The notes under the pieces were generated by a model. It was not told where the DNA came from and did no database searches. It saw only the letters and a program-made list of their open reading frames with translations. The position numbers were made by a program, and so were the translations under genes. DNA of 37,145 bases from Lachnospiraceae bacterium (lineage in GTDB: Bacteria > Bacillota > Clostridia > Lachnospirales > Lachnospiraceae), in the NCBI GenBank assembly GCA_900199595.1, contig FZRB01000009.1, positions 99,218-136,362 of the forward strand. The letters are read 5' to 3'. Positions within the stretch are counted from its first letter, which is position 1. Each line of letters opens with the position of its first letter. Positions 1-8,748 of this stretch are shown piece after piece.

Positions 1-2013
1 TTTCCCTGGTCCCTGTTCTACCTCAAGTCCTGACTCTATCCCAAGTCCCTTCTCTATAAGTTTCAGGTTGTCATCTTCATCAGTTCCCTCAGCTATGAGC
101 ACCTTGTTAACTCTTATTCCATACAATTCCTTATTCTCAAGCAGTTCTATTATTCCGCTTACATGGTCGGTATCGGTATGTGATACGAAAACAGCATCCA
201 CATGATCCATACCATAGTATTTGAGAGCCGGGATAAGTATATACTTTCCTACTGACTTTCTGCTGGAGGAGCCACAGTCGATGATATAGTTCCGTCGGGA
301 AGAACTCCTTATCAGAGAACCATCCCCCTGCCCCACATCAAGAAATACCACCTGACGTCCCATATAGTTATATAGCTTTCCGGACATAGTCATTCCAACA
401 CTGATAAGCATACAGCATAAAATGTAACCAACAGTCAGCTTGATTCTTCTATTCTTATCATCTGACTTCACCGGTCTTCTCTGTATAAGCTTATAGCTGA
501 CAACCAGAAATGCTATAACACACGTATACATTATTACTGCCTGCCATACTTCTATGTGCCCGGAAATGATTACAGAAAATGGACACCTTAACATCAGATG
601 ACAAACCCTTCTATATAATTCAAGGATACTTGATGATATGAAAACCAAAGGTTTTATTACTACTTCAGAGGCTGGTCCCACTCCGGCAATCATTCCTGTC
701 AATGCAACAACAAAACCACAGCTGATAAGTGCTGTCAGAAGTCCGGTCACAAACAGATTAATGATCAACGAAAACACAGGAACCTCATATGCAGTAATCA
801 TCAGAAGCGGCGTCATCCAGAGGCCTATGCTGACGGATATTATTATCGATCCCACCAGCTTTTTTATCAGCGGCCTTATCCTTTCGGGAACCTTGCTGAA
901 ATGTTCTCTCATATAAACCGAGTCATAGAAAATCCTCTCAGTCCACACACCCAGAACAGCTGAATAGCTCATCAGCATACCGGTACTGAAAATACAGTCC
1001 GGATTAATAAAAACCATTATCAGAAGTGCCTCCATCATATTGGTTGGAAGGTCAGGCGTTCGTTTAAAAATAAACGCCGTCTTAGATACACTGAGCATCA
1101 GAACCGCCCTGAGAGTCGCAGGGGAGAATCCTGTCATAATTCCGTATAGAACCATAAATACTATAACGATCACAGCAGATACTCTTCTTTTTACATACAG
1201 CTTTGACAGAAGCAGCTCCAACGCTCCTGCAAGAAGTGCTATATGAAGCCCGGATATTGCAAGTATATGTGCCACGCCATTTCTTCTGAATAGAATTGTC
1301 GTCTCATCTGACATATCAGATCTGTCACCAAGCAGCATGGTTTTAAGGATCCCCGCATCCTCAGGTTCGTAACAGCTGTCGATTACTTCTGAAGCTTTCT
1401 TTCTGATCCTTCCAAGATAAAGAGCAGCATAATTAATCCCATCTTCAGCCTTCTTTAAACTTAAGCACTTTATCTGAATATTAACTCCCTTTCCAAGATA
1501 ATAGTATTTCATATCAAATTGTCCCGGATTTGTGGCGCCTTCAATATGCGATACTGTTCCTTTCACATATATGCTTCGTCCCGCTTCAACAAATGCCCCT
1601 CCAAACCCATCTTCATCCTGAAGATACATAATAAGATTAGTTTTCTTTTTCAAAAATCCATTCTTCTTACTGAGCAGAAGCCGCTCACCTGTAGAGGTTT
1701 TATCAACTGCGGATATATACAGCTTCATACTCAACTTTTCTTCATTCGTTATATATGTTTCCAATATTTTCTCTGTATCATTTTCGCCCGTATAATAATA
1801 TCCATAGCTCCATATTGCTCCGGCTGCAAAACATAAAAAAAGCAACAGATTGATGCTTTTATATCGTCCAAACATCCTTCTGTTGCTTATATAAGCTATT
1901 ATAATACCTGATACAATTAATCCTACGGAGTAATATATATTCTCCGTCATCTCACGGACAGCAGCTTCTCCAATCACAAAGATAGCTCCTGCCACCAGTA
2001 ATGGTCTTCTCAT
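1..2013 (-). CDS. comEC: ComEC/Rec2-family DNA uptake channel (partial, continues past left edge)
   Basis: I translated this region by hand; about 671 codons are open from the ATG at 2013 to the window edge, so the C-terminus is missing. An N-terminal hydrophobic region is followed by an extracellular OB-fold-like segment. The Competence domain then carries the family hallmark ILAISGLHIALLAG (about 1270-1300) and many membrane segments. A metallo-beta-lactamase-like domain follows, with the DVGQGDGS motif and a metal site HTDTDH (about 164-181). ComEC forms the channel that takes single-stranded transforming DNA across the membrane. Known full-length proteins are 700-800 aa, so little is lost. 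A ribosome site AAAAGGAAAA precedes the ATG, and the gap from the upstream lipoprotein gene is 12 bases, so it is probably co-transcribed with ppk1, the kinase and the lipoprotein. Many non-competent Clostridia keep comEC, so the gene does not prove competence. Confidence 0.93.
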   Translation of the reverse strand, partial: MRRPLLVAGAIFVIGEAAVREMTENIYYSVGLIVSGIIIAYISNRRMFGRYKSINLLLFLCFAAGAIWSYGYYYTGENDTEKILETYITNEEKLSMKLYISAVDKTSTGERLLLSKKNGFLKKKTNLIMYLQDEDGFGGAFVEAGRSIYVKGTVSHIEGATNPGQFDMKYYYLGKGVNIQIKCLSLKKAEDGINYAALYLGRIRKKASEVIDSCYEPEDAGILKTMLLGDRSDMSDETTILFRRNGVAHILAISGLHIALLAGALELLLSKLYVKRRVSAVIVIVFMVLYGIMTGFSPATLRAVLMLSVSKTAFIFKRTPDLPTNMMEALLIMVFINPDCIFSTGMLMSYSAVLGVWTERIFYDSVYMREHFSKVPERIRPLIKKLVGSIIISVSIGLWMTPLLMITAYEVPVFSLIINLFVTGLLTALISCGFVVALTGMIAGVGPASEVVIKPLVFISSSILELYRRVCHLMLRCPFSVIISGHIEVWQAVIMYTCVIAFLVVSYKLIQRRPVKSDDKNRRIKLTVGYILCCMLISVGMTMSGKLYNYMGRQVVFLDVGQGDGSLIRSSSRRNYIIDCGSSSRKSVGKYILIPALKYYGMDHVDAVFVSHTDTDHVSGIIELLENKELYGIRVNKVLIAEGTDEDDNLKLIEKGLGIESGLEVEQGPGK

Positions 2014-2025
2014 ATATTTTCCTTT

Positions 2026-2529
2026 TTATTCATTGTAGTAATAAAACGAACTGTCAGTATAGGTTGCTGTTTCCAGTTCCCTGTCATCTTCACCCAAAGT
2101 AATTACATAGATTGTTGTGAAGTCAAGATTTTCTATGCTCTTTACTATGGCGGCGTCATTAAGAAGTTTTATCTCTTCTGTAATCTCCTTGTCATATCGG
2201 ATATATAGAGTTACTTCCTTATCCTCTTCCAGAGAATACCTTTCTATGGTAACCATGGGATCCAGTGTCATAGCCTCGATAACCTCTTCCAGTGCAGCTG
2301 ACTGATTGTCCGGCTGTTTAAGCTGATATCTCGCTTCATCCGGCTCAACCGAACTGTCTGTTGCATGATAAAGCTGAACAGTTCCGGCCTTCTGAGATAC
2401 ATTATCTGTAATAGAGCCCTGTCTTTCCGTATCACTGTTTCCACAGGAAACAAGCCCCATTCCCAGAGATAGGATCATTAAAAGTATTAAATTATTACCA
2501 CGTAATTTTCTCATAATAACATTACGCAT
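2026..2529 (-). CDS. GerMN-like lipoprotein
   Basis: This 167-aa protein has a short basic start, a hydrophobic stretch (residues 12-28) and a lipobox LVSC, with Cys29 as the predicted lipidated residue. The mature part (60-165) has alternating strands and the pattern VTLYIRYDKE...TTIYVITLGEDD. This resembles the GerMN (sporulation/spore germination) domain, which often occurs as a lipoprotein next to a sensor kinase in Clostridia. The start at 2529 lies inside the last codons of the kinase gene (8-base overlap), and AGAGG in the kinase tail sits 6 bases before it, so translation is probably coupled. An in-frame ATG at 2514 is the alternative start. A plausible role is extracytoplasmic partner or regulator of the kinase. 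The lipoprotein call is firm; the GerMN call is moderate. Confidence 0.75.
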   Translation of the reverse strand: MRNVIMRKLRGNNLILLMILSLGMGLVSCGNSDTERQGSITDNVSQKAGTVQLYHATDSSVEPDEARYQLKQPDNQSAALEEVIEAMTLDPMVTIERYSLEEDKEVTLYIRYDKEITEEIKLLNDAAIVKSIENLDFTTIYVITLGEDDRELETATYTDSSFYYYNE

Positions 2530-4003
2530 CCTTTACCTCTGTTTTTAACTCGGACGTAGATTCCTCAGCCTTTATCTCCTGAATCTTTGCCTTATTCTGT
2601 CTTAATGGTATTCTGACCGTAAATGTAGTTCCCTTGCCTGACTCGCTATACAGCTTTATTGTACCTCTGTGTGCGTTGATTATATTTCTTGTAATGGAAA
2701 GTCCCAGTCCGGTTCCTCCGGTATCTCTGCTTCTTGCCTTATCAACTCTGTAAAACTTTTCAAAAACCTTATCCTTTGCATCATCAGGGATACCAACTCC
2801 CGAATCTGCAACCTTGATATAGAAAAATTTATGATCGGCATTCAGACTGCATCTGATCCATCCACTCTCTATATTGTACTTAACTGCATTTTCAACCAGA
2901 TTTGATATAGCCAGGGACAGCTTGACCACATCCACCTCTGCGGTAACCTCGCGATAACCCTCATAGCTGATATCTATACTTCTCTGCTTAGCCAGAGGTG
3001 TAACAGTCTTAACTATTGTTTCCATCATATTGTTGATATCAGACTCTTCATAATTCATCTGATTATTCTGAGAATCTGTTTTTACAAGTGCCAGAAGATC
3101 GTTTATTATCTTCGTCTCTCTGTCTATCTCATCGACTATGTCTGTCATGAATTCCTTATAGTCATCTACATCTGCACCTTCATTTTCAATAATTGATTCT
3201 GCAAGAACCTTCATGGAGGTAATAGGTGTTTTCAACTCGTGAGACACATTGGAAACAAATTCAGATCTTGTCTGGTCTATAGTTGAAAGCTTGGAAAGCA
3301 CCTCATTAAAGCTGTCTGCAAATTCCTGAGTTTCAGAGAATCTCTGTCTTGAAAGACCTTCCTGAAGATTACCCTGTACAGTATGTATCATCTGCTCATT
3401 TATATCCTCAAGATCACTTACTGCGCCTCTTGCTATTCTTATAATAATGAGAATATCAATAAACAGAACCAAAAGAATAACAGCTCCGATTATTATAAAC
3501 TGCTTCATAAGAGATGTATTTGTGTCATAAAGTGAGGCTGTGGAAATAACCACTCCCATTACATTTCCATCACTTTCTATTGGATTAATAACCTCAACAT
3601 TATTATCCACATGATTGATCATTTTGTCGATTTTACCGGTCATAACCCGCATTATATTTCTGCTTATGATCAGACGGTCTGTATGAGAGTTATCTGTATC
3701 CTGAAGAATATGATAATCTCTGGAAATGATCATTATCCTTCCGTTGTTCTTCTTCGCATTTTCCTCAACTTCATAAAACAGTCGTCCTCTGTTTATGAGT
3801 TCTTCTGTTCCATAAGCCTTAACATCCTCGGAAATAGTCTTTGAATCCGCAGCAATTCCATTAACAACCCGGCTGGTAAGTCTGTTTTTTACAAAGAAAA
3901 ATGACACGAAAAATACAGCTATCAGCGACAGGCTGACAAGCATTATAACAGTAATCAGTATATATGTTTTTATGCTAATATGTTTATCTGTTTTCTGCTG
4001 CAT
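2522..4003 (-). CDS. PhoR/ResE-type membrane sensor histidine kinase
   Basis: This is a classical two-TM sensor kinase. Counted from an in-frame ATG at 4018, TM1 is at 19-43, an extracytoplasmic loop at 45-172, TM2 at 174-197 and a HAMP-like linker at about 195-248. HisKA has the phospho-acceptor His260 in SHELKTP. The ATPase domain has an N box (NLVENAVKYN, 373-382), G1 (DSGVGIP, 405-411) and G2 (GGTGLGL, 434-440). All catalytic motifs are present, so it should be active. I prefer the ATG at 4003 because GAGGAAG lies exactly 6 bases upstream; the ATG at 4018 has no such site. Either start overlaps the 3' end of ppk1. No response regulator is next to it, which is unusual for this type; the partner must be elsewhere. 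Closeness to ppk1 hints at phosphate or stress sensing, but that is inference. Confidence 0.92.
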   Translation of the reverse strand: MQQKTDKHISIKTYILITVIMLVSLSLIAVFFVSFFFVKNRLTSRVVNGIAADSKTISEDVKAYGTEELINRGRLFYEVEENAKKNNGRIMIISRDYHILQDTDNSHTDRLIISRNIMRVMTGKIDKMINHVDNNVEVINPIESDGNVMGVVISTASLYDTNTSLMKQFIIIGAVILLVLFIDILIIIRIARGAVSDLEDINEQMIHTVQGNLQEGLSRQRFSETQEFADSFNEVLSKLSTIDQTRSEFVSNVSHELKTPITSMKVLAESIIENEGADVDDYKEFMTDIVDEIDRETKIINDLLALVKTDSQNNQMNYEESDINNMMETIVKTVTPLAKQRSIDISYEGYREVTAEVDVVKLSLAISNLVENAVKYNIESGWIRCSLNADHKFFYIKVADSGVGIPDDAKDKVFEKFYRVDKARSRDTGGTGLGLSITRNIINAHRGTIKLYSESGKGTTFTVRIPLRQNKAKIQEIKAEESTSELKTEVKDA

Positions 4004-6032
4004 TATAAGCTTCCTCATAGCAGATTTCCTGAGAATTTATGAGTGGCTTCCTATGAGTAACATATTTATATGTACCATCACTTTTCAGAATTCTTGACTT
4101 AACATTATCTGTCATCTGAAGTTCAAAGTACTTCCTTACTCTGTCTCTTATGTCAGGATCATATAACGGTGTTGCCACCTCAACACGACGGACTGTATTT
4201 CTGGTCATAAAGTCTGCCGATGCTATAAACATTTCCTCTCTCTCACCTTTTCCGAATATATATATTCGGGAATGTTCAAGAAATCTTCCGACTATGCTTA
4301 TTATACGGATATTATCTGTCTTACCCTTAACGCCGGGATGGAGACAGCATATACCTCTGATAACCATATCAACCTTTACTCCGGCGGTAGACGCCTCAAC
4401 AAGCTTGTCTATGATTTTCTTGTCGGTAAGCGAGTTTATCTTCACGCCTACATACCCCTCTCCACCATCAAGGGCTATCTGGATTTCTCTGTCTATTTTA
4501 TCAATAACCTTGTTCTGAAGACATTTTGGTGCAACCAGAAGGTGCTCGGTTCTCTTAATAACTCCCCCCAGAGAAAGAGCATGGAATACTCTTGCAGCCT
4601 CAGCTCCTATACGTTCATCAGCAGTCATAAGACATAAGTCCGTATAAAGTCTTGCAGTTTTTTCGTTATAATTTCCGGTTCCTATCTGGGTTATATACTT
4701 AACCTCTTTTCCACTCTTCATCGTGATAAGGCAGAGCTTTGAATGAACCTTGAGACCATCAAGTCCGTAAATAACATGACAGCCTGCATCCTCAAGCATA
4801 CGGGACCAGCCTATGTTGTTTTCCTCATCAAATCTGGCCTTCAGTTCTACCAGAACATCGACCTCTTTGCCATTTTCAGCTGCCTCTACCAGTGCTTCAA
4901 CCACCTTGCTGTGTTTAGCCAGACGATAAAGGGTCATCTTTATAGATACAACATCCGGATCATTTGCCGCTTCATGAAGCATGGAAAGAAACGGTCTGAT
5001 AGATTCATAAGGATATGAAAGCATCTTATCCTTTTCTATAATCTGCGGAATAATCGGCTTAGATTCATCTATTTCAGGCGATTTCTGCGGAAGTCTTTTC
5101 TCAAAGAACAACGATTTATCATGTCTTAACGCATCCTGAAAATCAAATAAAAATGACATATCAAGAGGTGCTGAAGTTTTAAATATCATGTCCTTGTCGA
5201 TTTTAAAAGACTCAGCTATATTTTTTATTATTTTCTTATCTATATCTCTGGTATATTCAAGTCTTACAGGCTCAAGCTTTCTTCTTAGCTTGATGACCTC
5301 TGCCATATGATCTCTGTAATTAAGTTCCTCATCGTATACCTTGTCAGCGTCTATGTCCGCATTTCTGGTTACCCTTATAAGTGACTTGCATGATATGGTA
5401 TATCCAGTAAAAACTTCTGTTATGAAATGCAGAATAAGCTCCTCTGCCAGTATATATCTGCCACCAACACCCGGGATCGGAACAAGCCTAGCAAACATAC
5501 CGTTGTTACATGGAACTATACCAAATCTGTTCTTTCCGCCCTTTGTCTCCAGAACAGCTACAGCACATATCTCTCTGTTCTTTATAAAAGGAATAGGGCT
5601 TTTCTTGCTGATTGTATATGGCGAAAGCAGTGGAAGGATTTCCCTCTCAAAGAAACCATGGAGAAATGCGCTCTCCTTTTCATCTACTTCAGCGAAGCTG
5701 ACAAGCTTTATCCCCTTCTTCTCAACTTCCTTCATCAGCTTGTGATAGGATTCATCCTTTCTAATTCCAAGCTCTCCTACTCTTTCTCTGATAGCCTCAA
5801 GCTGCTCAGAAGAAGTCATATGAGTTTTATTCTCCTTTGGATTATCCTCCAGAAGCATCTGATCATGAAGAGAACCTACCCTGACCATAAAAAATTCATC
5901 CAGATTAGTCTGGTAAATGGACATAAATGTAAGTCTTTCACACAGAGGATTTCTTTTATCCTCAGCCTCTTCCAGAACTCTTTCGTTGAATCTGAGCCAT
6001 GATAGCTCCCTGTTTTCATATAGTTCGCTCAT
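3984..6032 (-). CDS. ppk1: Polyphosphate kinase 1
   Basis: The product is 682 aa, the usual length for PPK1, which transfers the gamma-phosphate of ATP reversibly to polyphosphate. The N domain begins with ENRELSWLRFNERVLEEA and holds QTNLDEFFMVRVGSL (41-55). The two phospholipase-D-like catalytic domains carry the autophosphorylated His430 in LKVHSKLCLIT, the following IGTGNYNEKTARLYTDLCL (450-468), and the second active-site His587 in FLEHSRIYIF. These match His435 and His592 of the E. coli enzyme. AGAAGG lies just upstream of the ATG. It is the first gene of the ppk1, kinase, lipoprotein, comEC run. An inverted repeat at 6085-6107 lies in its upstream region. Polyphosphate supports stress survival and phosphate storage; the coupled sensor kinase may share that theme. 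Confidence 0.96.
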   Translation of the reverse strand: MSELYENRELSWLRFNERVLEEAEDKRNPLCERLTFMSIYQTNLDEFFMVRVGSLHDQMLLEDNPKENKTHMTSSEQLEAIRERVGELGIRKDESYHKLMKEVEKKGIKLVSFAEVDEKESAFLHGFFEREILPLLSPYTISKKSPIPFIKNREICAVAVLETKGGKNRFGIVPCNNGMFARLVPIPGVGGRYILAEELILHFITEVFTGYTISCKSLIRVTRNADIDADKVYDEELNYRDHMAEVIKLRRKLEPVRLEYTRDIDKKIIKNIAESFKIDKDMIFKTSAPLDMSFLFDFQDALRHDKSLFFEKRLPQKSPEIDESKPIIPQIIEKDKMLSYPYESIRPFLSMLHEAANDPDVVSIKMTLYRLAKHSKVVEALVEAAENGKEVDVLVELKARFDEENNIGWSRMLEDAGCHVIYGLDGLKVHSKLCLITMKSGKEVKYITQIGTGNYNEKTARLYTDLCLMTADERIGAEAARVFHALSLGGVIKRTEHLLVAPKCLQNKVIDKIDREIQIALDGGEGYVGVKINSLTDKKIIDKLVEASTAGVKVDMVIRGICCLHPGVKGKTDNIRIISIVGRFLEHSRIYIFGKGEREEMFIASADFMTRNTVRRVEVATPLYDPDIRDRVRKYFELQMTDNVKSRILKSDGTYKYVTHRKPLINSQEICYEEAYNAAENR

Positions 6033-6084
6033 TATATACCTTCTTTCGTTTTTTGTTTGTAACCCGTTTTACCTTTTTATTCCA

Positions 6085-6107
6085 TATGACATACGGATTG
6101 TGTCATA
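6085..6107. promoter_or_regulatory. Inverted repeat upstream of ppk1 (possible operator)
   Basis: TATGACA at 6085-6091 and TGTCATA at 6101-6107 form a perfect 7-bp inverted repeat with a 9-base spacer, 53 bases before the ppk1 start. A TACAAT box (minus strand 6120-6115) could be a -10, but its -35 position is a T-run belonging to the neighbouring terminator, so no promoter is claimed firmly. The 15-mer ATGACATACGGATTG here (6086-6100) recurs upstream of the TetR gene (13084-13098); one such match in a window this size can be chance. Confidence 0.3.
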
Positions 6108-6134
6108 ATTGATTATTGTAACATATCTATCGTA

Positions 6135-6170
6135 TAAAAAAAAGGGCGGACTAGTTTGCACAGTCCGCTC
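6135..6170 (-). terminator. Intrinsic terminator of the MMPL/heptad-repeat operon
   Basis: Read on the minus strand, GCGGACT (6167-6161) and AGTCCGC (6152-6146) form a GC-rich stem that runs into a run of T residues (CCCTTTTTTTT). It follows the stop codon of the heptad-repeat gene by about 50 bases. A second perfect hairpin (GTACACT/AGTGTAC, about 6174-6192) lies between the stop and this terminator. Confidence 0.9.
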
Positions 6171-6215
6171 CCGGTACACTTCAGCAGTGTACTAGTGTAT
6201 AGAGAGGATGAACTC

Positions 6216-8720
6216 CTATTTCTTATCTTTTCCAACACCCTCAACCTTTATTATGAATTTAGTTTTTCCTGTCATAGACGAAGACTTTCCACCAAATGAC
6301 TGATACTCTTCTGTAGCCCTGCTGACCTTATTCAGATCATCTACATAACCGTCAACATCCTTCTGAGCTGACTTAAGCTTCTTAATTATCAGTTCTGTCG
6401 CCGACTTAAGCTGATCAGCTCCATCTCTCAGTTTTCCGCTGTTAGAGGACAGTTCGTCAGTTCCATTCTTAAGCTGGCCAACACCATCATCAAGAGTAGC
6501 TGTTCCTTCATCCAGAATATCAGCACCTGATTTGATCTGAAGAAGACCTGTCTTAAGAGATCCAGCTCCCTTGTCCAGTTTGCCAAGTCCTGTTGTAAGA
6601 CTCTTTGTTCCTGATTCAAGTTCCTTGGCTCCATCAGAAAGCTTCTTTGTTCCACCTGCCAGTTTCGTTGCTCCGTCAGACAGATTCTTTGCACCATCTG
6701 CCACCTGACCGGCACCTGTTGCTACCGCCTGTGAGCCTTCATAGGCTGATACCGTACCCTCGGCAAGGGCCTGTGAACCTGTATAGGCTGATGCGGCTCC
6801 TGAGGAAATCTTCTGTGCCCCTGAATAAGCTCCTGATACTCCTGCAGTATAACTGTTTATTCCTTCACTCAGAGCAGATGCTCCACCTGCCAGCTGACTT
6901 ACTCCATTAGTATAACTTGATATCCCGTCCTTTAATCCTGAAGTTCCGGCTTTCAGATCCGAAAGGCCAGCGCTGGCCTGACCTAATTTATCAGATACAC
7001 TTCCAAGTGCAGCAGCTGCTCCGGCTGCTTCTCCATACTGCTCTATGGTTGCAGCATACTGCTCCATATATGATGCATAACTCTCCATACATGCAACATA
7101 TGCGTCCATATCCTCTGCATCCTTCGCTGCATCTGCTTCTGCCTTCGCTGCATCTGCTGCAGCCTTCAGAAGATCGGCTCCGCCCTTCGCGGTATCAGCT
7201 CCACTCTGATAAGTGGATGCATTTGACTGTATTTCGCCTGCCGCCTCAGTCATGGCACTTATAAGTGTATCGACACCAGCATCAACCGCTGCTATACCAT
7301 TATTTAAACTGTCATTATTCTCCGTGAGCTGTGATATTCCGCCTTCAAGCTGAGATACACCATTTGTAAGATCCGAACCCTTGGAATCAAGTGTCTTTAG
7401 ACCTTCTTCCAGACTTGAAGCTCCATCAGACAGACTTGAAAGTCCTGTATTTAAGCTGGTCGAACCGGTCTTCAGCTGACTCAGTCCATCCTTAAGGCTG
7501 TCTGCTCCGGTTGATAGGCTTGACGCTCCGGTTGATAGGCTTGATGCTCCGGTTGATAAGGTTTCGGCACCTGTATTTAATTCTGTGGCACCATTCTTAA
7601 GCTCTGTCGAACCACTTTCAAGCTTTGAAGAACCATCATAAGCCGACTTGATTCCTTTCTTCAGTTCTCCTGCTCCTTCAGCAGCATCTCCGGCACCCTT
7701 TGCCAGATCACCTGTTCCACCTGCAAGCTTCTCAGTACCACTCTTTAATGTCGTGACTCCGTCCGCCACTTTATCAACACCGCCTGTGTATTGCATAATT
7801 CCCAGATCCAGTGAATTCATTCCATCACGATACTCATCTGAGGCATCATTTATCTTCTCCTCTATCCCTGATATATCTATATCTTCATCAAACAGTGCCT
7901 CCGGCTGAGCTTCTGTTATACTCATGCCTATTTCAAACTTGGTAGTATCAGCTTCTATTTCGAAATAATCAGGAATGTCTATATCCTTTTTGTTAAGTCC
8001 CAGACTCTTTTTCAGTCCCGGCATTCCATAACCTATAACTATATATCTCATACCATCGGATATGAGTCGTCCGTTGGTTATCTCTATATTACTGAAATTC
8101 TTCTGATCGAGGATCATGGCAGTAAGCATAAGGATTGAAGCATTTACATCACCGCTCTTTGCCTTGTTAATATATTCATATCTGATCTTAACATGTCCTG
8201 ACTTATCGGCTATATCTTCTGCATCCACTTCTTCTCCATCAAGATAGTAGCTGACTTTTATGCCCACTGGTAGCTCTTGATCAGTACTTCCCTGATAATA
8301 TATATCCTCACCGTTGGATTTCCAGGTAACCTTATTACCATTCTGGGAATAGCTTTCCTCTCCCTTTACATTTTCTATATCCTTAAGTGAACTTTCATCC
8401 TCGATAACATCCTTATTATCCGGATTCTTTAACCATTCCTCAACTATGGTTTTCTTTGCATCTCCGTCTGTATCAGCTATTATATATACTGTCTCTTCTT
8501 TGTCGGCATTTTTATTTTTTCCAAATGTCAGACTTTGATCCAGCACTTCTTTAAGCTCATCTATATCTTCCGGCTTATCATCAGAACTGCTTTCTGCTGC
8601 ATAAACCTTGCTGACATTAGCATTATTATTTCTGTAAAATGTACCGGCCGGCATACTGACTGCCAGCATTATGGCTGCTGCAACTGCTATATATTTTTTA
8701 TAAATATTCTTTCTCATCAT
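6216..8720 (-). CDS. Secreted XXXLXXG heptad-repeat protein (YhgE/Pip-like tail, no ABC-2 domain)
   Basis: This 834-aa protein has a signal peptide (1-41). A globular N-terminal part (45-290) contains an acidic, Tyr-rich beta-like region. Two long blocks of XXXLXXG heptads follow (about 314-480 and 586-775, with units such as SSLSTGA and KLSDGAK), separated by an Ala/Tyr-rich coiled segment (500-575). The C-terminus ends in TGKTKFIIKVEGVGKDKK with no membrane anchor. Such heptads are known from YhgE/Pip proteins and from genes next to MMPL transporters; the heptad probably forms a long rod. Unlike YhgE, no ABC-2 membrane segments are present. It lies 28 bases after the MMPL gene, with AGAGGAAT before its start codon, so the two should work together. 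A likely role is an extracellular rod or adaptor for the transporter. The domain reading is firm; the role is inference. Confidence 0.85.
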   Translation of the reverse strand: MMRKNIYKKYIAVAAAIMLAVSMPAGTFYRNNNANVSKVYAAESSSDDKPEDIDELKEVLDQSLTFGKNKNADKEETVYIIADTDGDAKKTIVEEWLKNPDNKDVIEDESSLKDIENVKGEESYSQNGNKVTWKSNGEDIYYQGSTDQELPVGIKVSYYLDGEEVDAEDIADKSGHVKIRYEYINKAKSGDVNASILMLTAMILDQKNFSNIEITNGRLISDGMRYIVIGYGMPGLKKSLGLNKKDIDIPDYFEIEADTTKFEIGMSITEAQPEALFDEDIDISGIEEKINDASDEYRDGMNSLDLGIMQYTGGVDKVADGVTTLKSGTEKLAGGTGDLAKGAGDAAEGAGELKKGIKSAYDGSSKLESGSTELKNGATELNTGAETLSTGASSLSTGASSLSTGADSLKDGLSQLKTGSTSLNTGLSSLSDGASSLEEGLKTLDSKGSDLTNGVSQLEGGISQLTENNDSLNNGIAAVDAGVDTLISAMTEAAGEIQSNASTYQSGADTAKGGADLLKAAADAAKAEADAAKDAEDMDAYVACMESYASYMEQYAATIEQYGEAAGAAAALGSVSDKLGQASAGLSDLKAGTSGLKDGISSYTNGVSQLAGGASALSEGINSYTAGVSGAYSGAQKISSGAASAYTGSQALAEGTVSAYEGSQAVATGAGQVADGAKNLSDGATKLAGGTKKLSDGAKELESGTKSLTTGLGKLDKGAGSLKTGLLQIKSGADILDEGTATLDDGVGQLKNGTDELSSNSGKLRDGADQLKSATELIIKKLKSAQKDVDGYVDDLNKVSRATEEYQSFGGKSSSMTGKTKFIIKVEGVGKDKK
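7503..7565. repeat. 21-bp tandem repeat inside the heptad-repeat gene
   Basis: Three near-identical copies of a unit based on GCTCCGGTTGATAGGCTTGA encode three heptad pairs (residues about 386-407). The DNA identity is much higher than between the other heptads, which points to recent duplication and makes this a site for length change by slippage. Confidence 0.8.
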
Positions 8721-8748
8721 TCATTCCTCTTTTCTATCAAGTAATTAT

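Noticed and set aside
6428-7910. Possible CRISPR-like or satellite repeats
   Set aside because: The periodicity is codon-based (21 bp, heptads) in an open reading frame with diverged units; there are no spacers.
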